62,857 nt of DNA from Caldilineaceae bacterium (lineage in GTDB: Bacteria; Chloroflexota; Anaerolineae; Caldilineales; Caldilineaceae): assembly GCA_019637645.1 (NCBI GenBank), contig JAHBVH010000052.1, forward strand, positions 1 through 62,857, read 5' to 3'. The position numbers and the translations under genes are program-made. Below, piece by piece: positions 8,924-18,043 of the stretch (within the stretch, counting starts at the first letter, position 1; each line of letters begins with the position of its first letter). The notes beneath the pieces are model-generated. The model was not told the origin of the DNA. It saw nothing but the letters and a program-made list of their open reading frames with translations, and did no database searches.

Positions 8924-9442
8924 TTATCGGGGTTGTTCGGGGGGTGTTGGGGTGGCCTTGCTTTCACGCCAGGAGAGCAACCCCAGGAGCACCGTGCCGC
9001 TCATGATCGCCATATCGGCAACATTGAAGATGCCTGTGCGCAGGGGGCTAAAGCCGATCTGCATAAAATCGACCACATGACCATCATTGAGCAAGCGGTC
9101 GATAAAATTACCCAAGCCGCCACCGGTGACCAGCGCAATGGCGACGATAAAGGCCGTTGATGTGCGTTGGATATGGTAGAGGGCAAACCAGGTCAACCCG
9201 CCCAGCAAGACCGCCACCAAGATTGTAAAGATCCAGAAGCGCGCCGTGGGATGCAGGCCCGCCCCCAGGCTCAAAAAGGCCCCTGGATTCTCGGCATAGA
9301 GCAGGCGAAAGAAGCCATTCCCATACTCTTGAATGGGGGCCGCGGCCAACTCGCGCCGGGCAATCAACTTGGTGGCTTGATCACAGCCCACACAGGTAAC
9401 CAAGACTATCAACAACAAGAAAATACGCTTGACGGTAGACAT
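8924..9442 (-). CDS. lspA: Lipoprotein signal peptidase (signal peptidase II)
   Basis: Membrane aspartic protease that removes signal peptides from lipid-modified prolipoproteins, as needed by the lipoprotein binding proteins in this window. 172 residues with four hydrophobic helices. Family blocks are visible: GCDQATK near 19-25, ENPGAFLSL near 51-59, GGGLGNFIDRL, VVDF with catalytic D125, and FNVAD with catalytic D143. Length matches the family. It lies downstream of the aminotransferase on the same strand, separated by a heptamer repeat array. Confidence 0.95.
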   Translation of the reverse strand: MSTVKRIFLLLIVLVTCVGCDQATKLIARRELAAAPIQEYGNGFFRLLYAENPGAFLSLGAGLHPTARFWIFTILVAVLLGGLTWFALYHIQRTSTAFIVAIALVTGGGLGNFIDRLLNDGHVVDFMQIGFSPLRTGIFNVADMAIMSGTVLLGLLSWRESKATPTPPEQPR

Positions 9443-9461
9443 AGATGGGATTCCTTAGGTA

Positions 9462-9630
9462 TGGTCATTGGTCATTGGTCATTGGTCATTGGTCATTGGT
9501 CATTGGGTACTGTCGAGTCGATGCAAAGGACAAAGGACAAATGACAAAGGACAAAGGACAAATGACAAAGGACAAGTGACCAATGACAAAGGACAAGTGA
9601 CCAATGACAAAGGACAAGTGACCAATGACC
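9462..9630. repeat. Heptamer repeat array A
   Basis: Left arm 9462-9506 is a run of TGGTCAT heptamers; a core with GTCGATGCAAAGGACAAAG follows; the right arm to 9630 repeats CCAATGA, CAAAGGA and CAAGTGA heptamers. The arms are partly complementary, so one long hairpin is possible. The array ends three bases before the aminotransferase stop codon. Confidence 0.85.
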
Positions 9631-9632
9631 TT

Positions 9633-10826
9633 TTACGCTTCAAAATAGCTCTTCAGTCGCGCGATCCCCGCTTGAATATCGGCGACGCCAATGCCAGAAT
9701 AGGCGAGGCGAATGTAGTGGCCGCTTTCACCGGGCACGGGGCGTCCAAAGTGTTTGCGCGTGCAGAAGGAGACATCAGTTGCGTGGAGCGCTTCTGTCAT
9801 CAGTTGGTTAATATCGCTAAAGCCCTTGCGCTCCATCACCTTGGTTACATTGGGGAAGAGATAGAAGGCGCTGTTGGGCTTGGCAATCGTCACTCCATCA
9901 ATCGCCTGGAGGGCCGCCACCGCCGCGTCACGCCGTTCTTGTAGCGTCTCGACAATGGCGTCGGGGCCGGTGGTGTCGCCGGGGATGGCTTCGACCATGG
10001 CCCGTTGAATAAAGTGGGGGCTGCATGATTCCATATTGGTGTTGAATTTGTTGATCACATCGATGATCGGTTTGGGGCCAATCGCCGCGCCCAGCCGCCA
10101 ACCAGTCATGGCAAAACGTTTGGAACAGGTATAGAGAATCACCGTACGTTCCCACATACCTGGAATATTGACAATCGACTCGGGCTTGCCGCTGTAGAGG
10201 ATCTCGAAATACGCATCATCGCTCATCACCCACAGATCATGCTTGATCGCCAACGCGGCCACCGCTTCCATCTCTGCCCGGCTGGATTGCGCGCCGGTGG
10301 GATTCTGATAGTTGTTGTAAATAATGGCCTTAGTCTTGGGCGTAATCGCGCGTTGAATGGCCTCTAGATCCAGCGCAAAGCCAGCGGGCGTATCAAGATA
10401 GCCATAGGGCACTGCTACCCCGCCCTGGTATTCGATCTGCGATTCGTAGATGGGATAGCCTGGATTGGGGTAGAGCACTTCATCACCAGGATTCATGACC
10501 GCGCCAATGAATTTGCCGATCACCGGTTTGCCCCCTGGTTGGACCGAGACATTCTCGGCGCTGTAGCTGACCCCCCGTTTGCTGCCAACATCGGCTGCCA
10601 GGACCGCCCGTAATTCGGGAATGCCCGCACCAGGGCAATAGCCGGTATAGCCGTCCTTGATAGCTTTGTAGGTCGCTTCTGTAATGTTCGCCGGGGTGGC
10701 AATGTTCATATCCCCTAGGTGAAAAGGATAGACCTTGTGGCCCTGGGCTGCCCAAGCCGCCGCCGCACCCGACACCGCAAACGCAGTCTCGGTGCCTAAT
10801 TTGTCCAGTTGCTTTGCCAGTTGCAT
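9633..10826 (-). CDS. PLP-dependent class I/II aminotransferase
   Basis: Transfers an amino group between an amino acid and a 2-oxo acid using pyridoxal phosphate. 397 residues, typical for fold-type I aminotransferases. The PLP lysine lies in CSKRFAMTGWRLG; the NYQNPTGA block and YSGIGV near the C-terminus with its carboxylate-binding Arg (HYIRLAYSG) are family features. Start ATG is preceded by GAGGAGA. The sequence resembles aspartate/aromatic or LL-diaminopimelate-type enzymes; the amino acid cannot be fixed. Neighbours give no pathway. Confidence 0.9.
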   Translation of the reverse strand: MQLAKQLDKLGTETAFAVSGAAAAWAAQGHKVYPFHLGDMNIATPANITEATYKAIKDGYTGYCPGAGIPELRAVLAADVGSKRGVSYSAENVSVQPGGKPVIGKFIGAVMNPGDEVLYPNPGYPIYESQIEYQGGVAVPYGYLDTPAGFALDLEAIQRAITPKTKAIIYNNYQNPTGAQSSRAEMEAVAALAIKHDLWVMSDDAYFEILYSGKPESIVNIPGMWERTVILYTCSKRFAMTGWRLGAAIGPKPIIDVINKFNTNMESCSPHFIQRAMVEAIPGDTTGPDAIVETLQERRDAAVAALQAIDGVTIAKPNSAFYLFPNVTKVMERKGFSDINQLMTEALHATDVSFCTRKHFGRPVPGESGHYIRLAYSGIGVADIQAGIARLKSYFEA

Positions 10827-11243
10827 AGTCTCCTCGGATCTGTTTATGCGAAGCTCATCGCGAAAAACGTGGACGTAACCGACCCGTTCGATGGGGTGGC
10901 TAGCCCGCGCGCATTTCGGAAAGAAAGATCGGGGTTGCTGCCATTATATAATAGAGTGGGTCTGAACTAAAAGCTAGGTGAAGCTGACCGGTATCGCCAA
11001 GCTAGCGAGCAGCTTGGCGAACCTGCCACGCGATTATTCCGTTTCACACCCCACGTTGCAAGGTGTATAATGGAGCTATTCCCAACAAGCTGTTGATCAC
11101 CCAGGTCAGCAGAGCCATGTGAATCAAGCCATGTTCCACAATTGAACCAAATGCCGTTTGCCTGGCCTTGACCCCTGTCCGCGTTGCGCTGTCTGCCGCG
11201 GGTGTGTAGCAAGCGCCAGCAGCGAAATGAGAAGAAGGAATAG
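10827..11243. other. Intergenic region with hairpin and opposed TATAAT boxes
   Basis: 417 bases between divergent genes. A hairpin CGCCAAGCT (10995-11003) with AGCTTGGCG (11011-11019) has a 7-base loop. A minus-strand TATAAT (10943-10948) could serve the aminotransferase and a plus-strand TATAAT (11066-11071) the isomerase operon; neither has a convincing -35. No gene is seen. Confidence 0.4.
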
Positions 11244-12098
11244 ATGATGTATTTAGGCTATAGCACTTGGGGCATGCCCGATCTACCCATTGACACCATT
11301 GTGAAGCACCTCTCCGGCGTTGGCTTCGACGCCATCGAGATCGGGGTGCTCCCCCGGTTTACCACCGCGTTGGATCGGTTAGACGCGGCGGAACGTAAAC
11401 GTATTCCCCAACTGCTGCGCGAGCACAACCTCAAACTATCGGCGGTCTCCTCCTATCTCGATCTGATGGATCAAGATCCCGCCGCCTTTGCTACCCATCG
11501 TGCCTATCTCGAGCGCACCATCGATCTCGCGGTTGAATGGGCACAGGATGGTCAACCACCGGTAGTGATCAGCGGCTTTGGCGGGCGGCCCGGCGAGTTG
11601 GCAACTCTCCAAGATCAGCTCGTCGCGCGGATCGATAGCTTGGGAGAGTATGCCCAAGCGCGCGGAGTCACCTTGGCGCTGGAACATCATGTGGGCGCGG
11701 CGGTGGAGACGCCCGACCAACTGGTTGGCCTTATGCAACAGGTGAGATCCCCGGCTGTTCGGGTCAACTTTGACATTAGCCATTTCAATGTCGTCGGCAT
11801 CCCGATTGAAGAGTCGGTGACCAAGTCGATTCCCTATACCGCCCACACGCACATCAAAGACGAATCTGGCCGCGCCCCCAACTATCAATATTTGATTCCG
11901 GGGGAAGGTGAATTCGACTATATCCGCTACCTCAAGGCCATGGCGGCCCACGGTTATCGCGGCTTTGTCTCCACCGAGATCAGTGTCATGGTCCAGCGTC
12001 GTCCCAACTACGATCCGCTGGATACGGCCACCCGTTCCTATGCCGTGATCAGCCGCGCCTTTGCCGACGCCGGGATCGACCGGGGCCGGGCCGCGTAG
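11244..12098 (+). CDS. TIM-barrel sugar phosphate isomerase/epimerase (xylose-isomerase-like)
   Basis: Probable sugar or cyclitol isomerase/epimerase of the AP-endonuclease-2-like TIM-barrel superfamily. 284 residues. Metal-ligand positions of the family are present: Glu in LALEHHVG, Asp and His in NFDISHFN, His in AHTHIKDE, and Glu in STEISV. Start ATGATG follows GAAGGA at a short distance. It begins a three-gene run with an alpha/beta hydrolase and a Gfo/Idh/MocA oxidoreductase, a common set for oxidation and isomerisation of unusual sugars. The substrate is unknown. Confidence 0.87.
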   Translation: MMYLGYSTWGMPDLPIDTIVKHLSGVGFDAIEIGVLPRFTTALDRLDAAERKRIPQLLREHNLKLSAVSSYLDLMDQDPAAFATHRAYLERTIDLAVEWAQDGQPPVVISGFGGRPGELATLQDQLVARIDSLGEYAQARGVTLALEHHVGAAVETPDQLVGLMQQVRSPAVRVNFDISHFNVVGIPIEESVTKSIPYTAHTHIKDESGRAPNYQYLIPGEGEFDYIRYLKAMAAHGYRGFVSTEISVMVQRRPNYDPLDTATRSYAVISRAFADAGIDRGRAA

Positions 12099-12144
12099 GT
12101 TGTCAGGTGTAACGGCGCCTCATCTCATGGAAAAGGAATAGATC

Positions 12145-12957
12145 ATGCCCTTTGTGGCTGTCAATGAATTGCAACTCTACTATGAATGCCAGGGCAGCGG
12201 ACCCAAGCTGCTCTATATCAATGGCACGGGCGGTGATCTGCGCCGCAAACCGAATGTCTTTGACTCGCCCTTGGCTTCCCACTTTACGATCCTGAGCTAT
12301 GATCAACGGGGCTTGGGCCAGAGTGATAAACCGGGCCAGCCCTATACCATGGCCGATTATGCCGCCGATGCCAATGGCTTGCTCGATGCCCTGGGCTGGA
12401 CTACTTGCGCGGTGATGGGCGTCTCCTTTGGCGGCATGGTTGCCCAAGAGTTTGCCTTGCGCTATCCCCACCGCGTCAACCGCTTGGTCTTGGCCTGCAC
12501 CAGTAGTGGTGGCGCAGGCGGCGCGTCCTATCCGCTGCACGAGCTCCTTGACCTGTCCTTGCGCGAAAAGACCTTGCACATGCTCGCCCTCAGTGACACC
12601 CGCCAAGACGCGGCGTGGCAAGCGGCCCATCCCCAACAGGTGCAAGAACTGGTTACACTGGCGGAGGTGATGGCACAGGTTGGCGCAGATGAACCAGGCC
12701 GTGAGCTAGGCGCGCGGTGGCAGATCTGGGCGCGTAAAGATCATGATACCTATGACCGTTTGCCCACCCTCCCCATGCCGGTTTTGATCAGTGGGGGCCG
12801 CTATGATGGCATTGCGCCCATCGCCAATCAAGAAGCCCTGTTGGCCCAGATCCCGCAGGCGACCCTCGAACTCTTTGACGGGGGCCACGCCTTTCTGCAA
12901 CAAGATCCCCGTGCCTATGCGCGGGTCACTGCTTTTCTAGAAGGAACTTTCGTATGA
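12145..12957 (+). CDS. Alpha/beta hydrolase
   Basis: Cytoplasmic alpha/beta-fold esterase, lactonase or related hydrolase of 270 residues; no signal peptide. The nucleophile elbow is GVSFGGM (Ser), the acid is the Asp of GGRYDGIAP, and the His lies in DGGHAFLQQ. The oxyanion region is the NGTGG block near the N-terminus. 3-oxoadipate enol-lactonase-type proteins look similar. It overlaps the next gene by four bases (ATGA), so the two are translationally coupled; a lactone or ester intermediate of the same pathway is a reasonable but unproven substrate. Confidence 0.86.
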   Translation: MPFVAVNELQLYYECQGSGPKLLYINGTGGDLRRKPNVFDSPLASHFTILSYDQRGLGQSDKPGQPYTMADYAADANGLLDALGWTTCAVMGVSFGGMVAQEFALRYPHRVNRLVLACTSSGGAGGASYPLHELLDLSLREKTLHMLALSDTRQDAAWQAAHPQQVQELVTLAEVMAQVGADEPGRELGARWQIWARKDHDTYDRLPTLPMPVLISGGRYDGIAPIANQEALLAQIPQATLELFDGGHAFLQQDPRAYARVTAFLEGTFV

Positions 12958-14150
12958 CACTCTCACTCGCGCTTTGTGGCTGCGGCGGTATGGGTCGCCG
13001 CCATATTCGGGGTATGCAAAAACTGCAAGCAGTTGGGCAGATGCCCTTCGATCTCGTGGCCGTCTGTGATCTCTTCCCCCAAAGTGCCAACGAAGCCGCC
13101 GATCTCGCCCAAGAGCTGCTAGGCCGCCGTCCCACCGTCCACACCGATCTGGCGGAGCTGCGGGGCATTGATGTGTTGATCATCACGACTTCTCCCGAAA
13201 CGCATACCAGCCTGGGCATGACCGCCATGGAGCTGGGCATGCATGTCTTGGTGGAAAAACCGATCGACGTGACCATTGCCCAAGGTCGCCGCTTGTTGGC
13301 TGCATCCGCACGCACGGGGCGTAAATTGACGGTGGCCGAAAACTATCGTCGCGACCCGATCAATCGCCTCGCCAAAGCGTTGATCACCGGTGGCGCACTC
13401 GGCACCCCCTATCTCTCGATCCAATCGAGTTCGGGCGGCGGCGAGCGCGTGGCCATTACACCCTGGCGTCATCTGCGCGCCCGGGGTGGCATTATCGTCG
13501 ATATGGGGATTCACTACGCCGATCTACAGGAATTTTACCTGGGTCCCATTGCCCAGGTCGTGGGGATGAATGCCCTGATTGACCAACAACGGGCCGATGC
13601 GCAGGGCCAATTACATCCGTCGGACTCGGAAGATGTGATGGCGGGCGTGGCGCGCTTCCAAAGTGGCGCGATCCTCCACTATCTGTTGAACTATGCCGGG
13701 CGTGGTGAAGGCCATTTTATCCGCACCATTCATGGCACCGCGGGCAGCTTGGCGATTCCCAGCGATCGCACCGGGAAGCCGTTGAAGTTGGTGCAACGCC
13801 AGCATGGCAAAGATGAGCCGATCCCCGACGCCGAGCTATTGGCCCTGGTGCCCAACTTTGCCCTGGACGAGCTGACCGCCGCCCTCTTTGGGGGCGACCG
13901 CCTGAGCAGCTATCAACTGCCGTTTGCGGACATTGACGCCAATCTGTTGGGCATTGAACAGGCCGAATTTGTCGATGCCATTGTCAGCAATCGCGAGCCG
14001 GAAGTAACCGGGTTGGTGGGGTTGCGCGCCCTGGGGTTGATGATGGGCTTTCTCGAATCGGAACTGCTAGGCCGCACGGTGAGCATGGATGAACTCTTGA
14101 CCAGCGATACCATGCCCTATGAAGCGACGATTCTCGTGCCAGAAAAATGA
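12954..14150 (+). CDS. Gfo/Idh/MocA family NAD(P)-dependent oxidoreductase
   Basis: Oxidises or reduces a sugar or cyclitol hydroxyl with NAD(P). 398 residues. N-terminal Rossmann fold with CGCGGMGRRH, acidic end of strand two in VAVCDLF, and the catalytic-region EKP motif (VEKPIDV). The second domain carries the DMGIHYADL block, whose His is the usual proton-transfer residue. Coupled by a four-base overlap to the hydrolase. A strong terminator follows. It is one of three family members in this window; they are clearly different from each other. Confidence 0.9.
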   Translation: MTLSLALCGCGGMGRRHIRGMQKLQAVGQMPFDLVAVCDLFPQSANEAADLAQELLGRRPTVHTDLAELRGIDVLIITTSPETHTSLGMTAMELGMHVLVEKPIDVTIAQGRRLLAASARTGRKLTVAENYRRDPINRLAKALITGGALGTPYLSIQSSSGGGERVAITPWRHLRARGGIIVDMGIHYADLQEFYLGPIAQVVGMNALIDQQRADAQGQLHPSDSEDVMAGVARFQSGAILHYLLNYAGRGEGHFIRTIHGTAGSLAIPSDRTGKPLKLVQRQHGKDEPIPDAELLALVPNFALDELTAALFGGDRLSSYQLPFADIDANLLGIEQAEFVDAIVSNREPEVTGLVGLRALGLMMGFLESELLGRTVSMDELLTSDTMPYEATILVPEK

Positions 14151-14203
14151 TAGGACGCGGATTGACGCGGATAAAAATAAATCCGCGTCAATCCGCGTCC
14201 TAT
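14150..14203. terminator. Bidirectional intrinsic terminator with 23-bp perfect stem
   Basis: Arms 14150-14172 and 14181-14203 pair perfectly around an AAAAATAA loop, with T-rich sequence on the exit side. It separates two convergent operons ending at 14150 and 14216. Each arm is an internal near-duplication of GACGCGGATT. Confidence 0.88.
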
Positions 14204-14215
14204 TTTCTGATCAGC

Positions 14216-15271
14216 TTAGGCGGCTAGGGGTAAATTGACCCGCACATTGCCCAGCTCATGCGATTTGAGCATGGCTAACATGATCTCCAACGTTTTGCGC
14301 GCCTCGCGGGCGGGGGAGATCAAGCCACTTCCCGCTTCGAGCCCCTGGATTAACTCGGCCAACGCGGCCAGTTGATAGCTATACATATAATCCTCGACTG
14401 GCACGGTGGCCCGCGCCCACGCCCCATGGGTCGCTCCTTGGATCACCGTGAGGGTGCGATCCGAAACCTCCAACCGCGCTTTGTCACAGACTAGCTCGAG
14501 CTGAGAGCCGGGCATGGCAACTTTGAGGCCGTTATAGGTGGCGCGTACGCCATTGGTAAAGTGGATATAGGCCGATACGGCTGGATCAGTTTTGGGATCG
14601 TGGCCGCCATCACTTTTGTATTCGGTAAAGTGCTCAAAGCCCTCTTCTAGCTCGGCAAAGACCCAAGCGGGATCGGCTTCGGCAAAGAAACAGATCATAT
14701 CGATGAGGTGGGTGCCATTGCGGAAGAGCATGGCGCGTGGGCTGTAGAGATTCGAGGTGATGCTGCGCAGCGCGCCAAATTCGCCACTGCGAATCAACTC
14801 CCGCGCCTTGAGGAAGGTTGGTGCCCACCGGCGCGTGTGCTCGATGGAGAGCAACACCTGATTGGCCGCGGCCGCGGCGATCATGCGGTCGGCATCGGCC
14901 AGGGTGGTGGCAATCGGCTTTTCACACAAGATGGCCCGCGCGCCCCGCTGGGCCGCTTCAACCGTAATATCAGCATGAAAATGATCCGGCGTGCAGACGC
15001 TCACCAACTGGGGCTTCTCCTCGGCCAGCATCGTCCGATAGTCGGTGTAACAACGGACGTTGGGCCAGACATCGGCCCACTCGCGTTGAAAACTTTCCAG
15101 GGCGTCCTGACGAAGATCACAAACGGCCACTACCTCGGTTTGGGGATGGCGATAGTAGGCCGCGGCATGGGAGCGGGGCATACTGCCATAGATCGGCAAC
15201 GTGGCTGGTTCACTGGGCCGCCGCGCGCCAATGCCGGTCAGGCCAATAATCACTGCGTTGTACGTTGACAT
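14216..15271 (-). CDS. Gfo/Idh/MocA family oxidoreductase
   Basis: NAD(P)-dependent oxidoreductase of 351 residues. Rossmann segment GLTGIGARRP near the N-terminus, VAVCDLR at the end of strand two, and LCEKPIAT as the EKP motif. The second-domain block NGTHLIDMICFF contains the probable catalytic His. It is the third gene of the Rieske operon, 72 bases after the MDR dehydrogenase, so it likely acts on the same substrate family. Unusual is the internal substitution in the glycine motif, GIGARR, which retains enough glycines to bind a dinucleotide. Confidence 0.87.
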   Translation of the reverse strand: MSTYNAVIIGLTGIGARRPSEPATLPIYGSMPRSHAAAYYRHPQTEVVAVCDLRQDALESFQREWADVWPNVRCYTDYRTMLAEEKPQLVSVCTPDHFHADITVEAAQRGARAILCEKPIATTLADADRMIAAAAANQVLLSIEHTRRWAPTFLKARELIRSGEFGALRSITSNLYSPRAMLFRNGTHLIDMICFFAEADPAWVFAELEEGFEHFTEYKSDGGHDPKTDPAVSAYIHFTNGVRATYNGLKVAMPGSQLELVCDKARLEVSDRTLTVIQGATHGAWARATVPVEDYMYSYQLAALAELIQGLEAGSGLISPAREARKTLEIMLAMLKSHELGNVRVNLPLAA

Positions 15272-15343
15272 AGCGACTCCCGTAACAAGATGATGATTTG
15301 CACAAGTAGCTGGTTTGACCAGAGAGCTGACAGGTTTTGGGGG

Positions 15344-16348
15344 TTATCCCCAATCGAAGACAATGCCGACCATGGCTTTATTGCCATCGGCTAGGGCGGC
15401 TAGGGCATCCCCGATGGCCGCGGGTGGCAAGGTATCGGTGATGAGCTTGGCTAGTGGTAGCCGTCCACGGCCCGCTTGTTCGAGCACATAGGCATAGTTG
15501 CGCCGCCGCGTGGCGAGCCGTGGATTGGGGTAGACCACTTCATCGGGATCGCTGCCACAGCCAATGATCTGAAGGCGCTGATAGTGAAATTTACTCGGGT
15601 ACCCATAGAGCAACTGGTGGAGATCGAGCCCGAGTTCCGCGGGCGGTGGCTGCCGGTAGATGCCCATAATCGCCAGCCGTGTGTAATCGCGCGCCAGTTC
15701 CACAGCTTGGCGAAAGCCGTGCCAAGAGCCTGAAGTCTCAAGGATGAGATCGGGGCCGGTTGCGCCCAGAAAGGCGGCCATAGCTTGGGCTGCCGTCGCT
15801 GTCCCCACTTGTACTGCCGCGCCGAGCCCCAACGTCTGGGCAAAGGCCACCCGTTCGGCGGCGCTGTCTAGGGCTAATACGCGCGCGCCCATCCGTTCCG
15901 CCACCAACGCCGCCGACGCTCCCACCAAGCCCTGACCAACGACGACCACCGTTTCGGCGGCGGCATACTGGCCCAAATGCAAGGCACTGAGCGACCAGCT
16001 ACAGAGATAGGAAACACTCGCATCGCGCAGCGAAAGCCCGCTGGGCAACCGATGAACAGCATCCTCGGCCACACAGACATAGGCTTGATGCCCACAGCCG
16101 AGCACCGCCACCTCATCGCCCGGGACCACACTGCTGACCGCAGCCCCGACCGCGTGGACGACCCCGCTGCCCATATAGACCGCTTCGCCGCGCTGCTGCC
16201 GCGCCTGGCTGAGATAGCCGCTAACATTGCTGCCAGGACTGAGCGCGGTGTAGGCTAGCTTGACCAACACATCGCCCGCGCCGGGCTCTGGTATTGGTTC
16301 CTCAAAAAGTTCGATCTGGCGGTAGCCAGTGACATAGTAATGGTTCAT
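15344..16348 (-). CDS. MDR (medium-chain) dehydrogenase, apparently without catalytic zinc Cys
   Basis: 334-residue NAD(P)-dependent dehydrogenase of the alcohol-dehydrogenase-like MDR superfamily. The N-terminal GroES-like domain has TALSPGSNVSG where zinc enzymes carry the catalytic-site Cys; this resembles the SxGTE-type MDR group that includes BchC-like proteins. The Rossmann motif is VGQGLVGAS. It overlaps the Rieske gene by four bases, so coupled expression is certain in design. It may oxidise the alcohol or hemiaminal product of the oxygenase; that is inference. Confidence 0.85.
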   Translation of the reverse strand: MNHYYVTGYRQIELFEEPIPEPGAGDVLVKLAYTALSPGSNVSGYLSQARQQRGEAVYMGSGVVHAVGAAVSSVVPGDEVAVLGCGHQAYVCVAEDAVHRLPSGLSLRDASVSYLCSWSLSALHLGQYAAAETVVVVGQGLVGASAALVAERMGARVLALDSAAERVAFAQTLGLGAAVQVGTATAAQAMAAFLGATGPDLILETSGSWHGFRQAVELARDYTRLAIMGIYRQPPPAELGLDLHQLLYGYPSKFHYQRLQIIGCGSDPDEVVYPNPRLATRRRNYAYVLEQAGRGRLPLAKLITDTLPPAAIGDALAALADGNKAMVGIVFDWG

Positions 16349-17583
16349 GCGTTTAGGCTAGTTGGAGTTGGTTGATTTTGGGCTTGTTGTAACTGGGCTA
16401 AATACCACAGAATAAAATCGTTTGTGCTTGTCTCAATGGTCGAATAGGGGCCTGGTTGATAGCGCCGCGAGTTGACCCCTTTTTGGTTGTTTTCGCAGAT
16501 CGTCTTGTCTTGTTCGGCGGTAATGCGCCAAAGCCAAGAGAGGGTCATGGGTTCATAATCGGCACCCGCGACGGCCTCTTCATGAACCAGCCAAGTGAAC
16601 TCCATCTCGGTTTCTAGCGGGCTGAGCGGCGTAAAGCGCGAGAGGAGCGCGTGATCATTGCAGGCCACGAACCAATTCATTGGGTAGCCCATAAAGGCGG
16701 TGATGCCTCCATCATAGGCTTGAAAATCGCCCATGAGCGGCGCAACGGGTTTGCCACCTTCGCTTTGGGTGAGATAGCCAGGGCGGATCGGGGTGCGCGT
16801 GACAAAATGATGGCCGCCTTCGGCAAAGCGATCACGGCGGCCCACAAGATGGCCCTGCGCTTGGGTTTGCGCTTCCCATTCTGCTTCAAAGGCTGCCCGC
16901 TCCTGGGCCAAACGGGTAGAGTCATAGGCGTGACCATAGGACATTACCCCACAGAACTCGGGGTGGGTCGGGCCGCAGTGGTAGCATTCCCAGAAATTTT
17001 CCAAGACTAACTTCCAGTTGGCGCGAGTGACGTGCCGCTCCTGGTGGCCGATCTTGGTGGCCGCGAGGCGATGAGGCGCGAAGAAGGTGGTGAAGTCGTC
17101 GGCAACTTGGTCAAACGGGGGGGCGGCTTCGGCCAGACAGACGAAGATCAACCCTTCCAGAACCCGCACATGCGCGCGATGCAGCCCGTGGCTAGTTTTG
17201 TCAAAGGTGGCGGGCATGTGCCGGGCGGCCAACAGGTTGCCATCGGTCTCATAGACCCACGCATGATAGGGGCAGACCAACTTCTTGGTATGCCCTGCCT
17301 GCTCCAGGCAGATGCGCGAGCCGCGGTGGCGGCAGACATTAAAGAGCGCTTGGACTGTGCCGTCCGGTTGGCGGATCAGGATCAGCGATTCACCTGCAAT
17401 CGTATAGAGAAAATAATCTCCAGGCTTAGGAATGCGGCTGGTGTGCCCAGCAAAGAGCCACTGCCGTAAATAGACCTGTTCCATATCTAGTTGAAAGAGA
17501 TGGGGGTCAAGATAAAAGGCTTGCTCCAACGAATAGCCTGGTTGCTGACGAGCAATCAGTTCGCTCACGGTTGACGTCATCAT
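16345..17583 (-). CDS. Rieske non-heme iron oxygenase, large (alpha) subunit
   Basis: Oxygenase inserting oxygen into, or demethylating, an organic substrate. 412 residues from ATG 17583 (ATG 17580 is equally possible; GGAG sits just upstream). Rieske [2Fe-2S] ligands are C84, H86, C104 and H107. The mononuclear iron site is H202 and H207 in ECYHCGPTH, with the third ligand in AEQDK near the C-terminus, before CENNQKGVNS. This tail pattern is typical of the glycine-betaine/carnitine-type monooxygenases rather than of aromatic dioxygenases. First gene of its operon. No reductase or ferredoxin gene lies nearby, so electrons must come from elsewhere. Confidence 0.9.
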   Translation of the reverse strand: MMTSTVSELIARQQPGYSLEQAFYLDPHLFQLDMEQVYLRQWLFAGHTSRIPKPGDYFLYTIAGESLILIRQPDGTVQALFNVCRHRGSRICLEQAGHTKKLVCPYHAWVYETDGNLLAARHMPATFDKTSHGLHRAHVRVLEGLIFVCLAEAAPPFDQVADDFTTFFAPHRLAATKIGHQERHVTRANWKLVLENFWECYHCGPTHPEFCGVMSYGHAYDSTRLAQERAAFEAEWEAQTQAQGHLVGRRDRFAEGGHHFVTRTPIRPGYLTQSEGGKPVAPLMGDFQAYDGGITAFMGYPMNWFVACNDHALLSRFTPLSPLETEMEFTWLVHEEAVAGADYEPMTLSWLWRITAEQDKTICENNQKGVNSRRYQPGPYSTIETSTNDFILWYLAQLQQAQNQPTPTSLNA

Positions 17584-17754
17584 AAACTCCTTACTCAAAA
17601 AGCTGCCGCTGGCGTGGTGCCATTGGAAAACGAACCGGGGCAAAAGCTGAGTTGGGGGGATGGTCTGTCGCTCGGTAGAACCAGGTGGGCGGGAGAGCGC
17701 TAAGTGAGGAGGGCGGAAGCCATTGCATGAGCCTCACTTCCCTACAGGGATCAT

Positions 17755-17783
17755 ACAATACTATAGCTTCCTACTCCTGTCAA
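17755..17783 (-). promoter_or_regulatory. Sigma70-like promoter of the Rieske operon
   Basis: On the minus strand TTGACA (17778-17783), a 17-base spacer and TATTGT (17755-17760). Predicted start is near 17748. The 165-base leader contains AAGTGAGG (17702-17709) and its complement (17732-17739), a possible 8-bp stem. Confidence 0.55.
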
Positions 17784-18043
17784 ACGATAAAAATAGGGCT
17801 GGCGGGGCAACCGCGAACGTAAAAAACGGATTTATCCGCGGCGATGACGAAGCCGTGCCGCCTGCTAGAAGAACTCTCAACAAGCAGGGTTAAAACCCTT
17901 CACTGTTAGCCGCCGGATTGAGCCGGACGCTATCGCGACGTGCGCGCTTACCCTGGCTATGTTCCGCACCCAGGTTGATCATTCCCCAGCCCTCTGCTAT
18001 GATGAAAGAAGAACAAGCTAGGTCAAGGTGCTCCTCAAGCGGA

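Noticed and set aside
10967..11212. Open frame in the intergenic region before the first isomerase gene
   Set aside because: No ribosome site, no motif, and it overlaps hairpin and promoter-like sequence.
14708..15268. Plus-strand open frame opposite the second Gfo/Idh/MocA gene
   Set aside because: Antisense to a complete enzyme gene; high GC leaves such frames open by chance.
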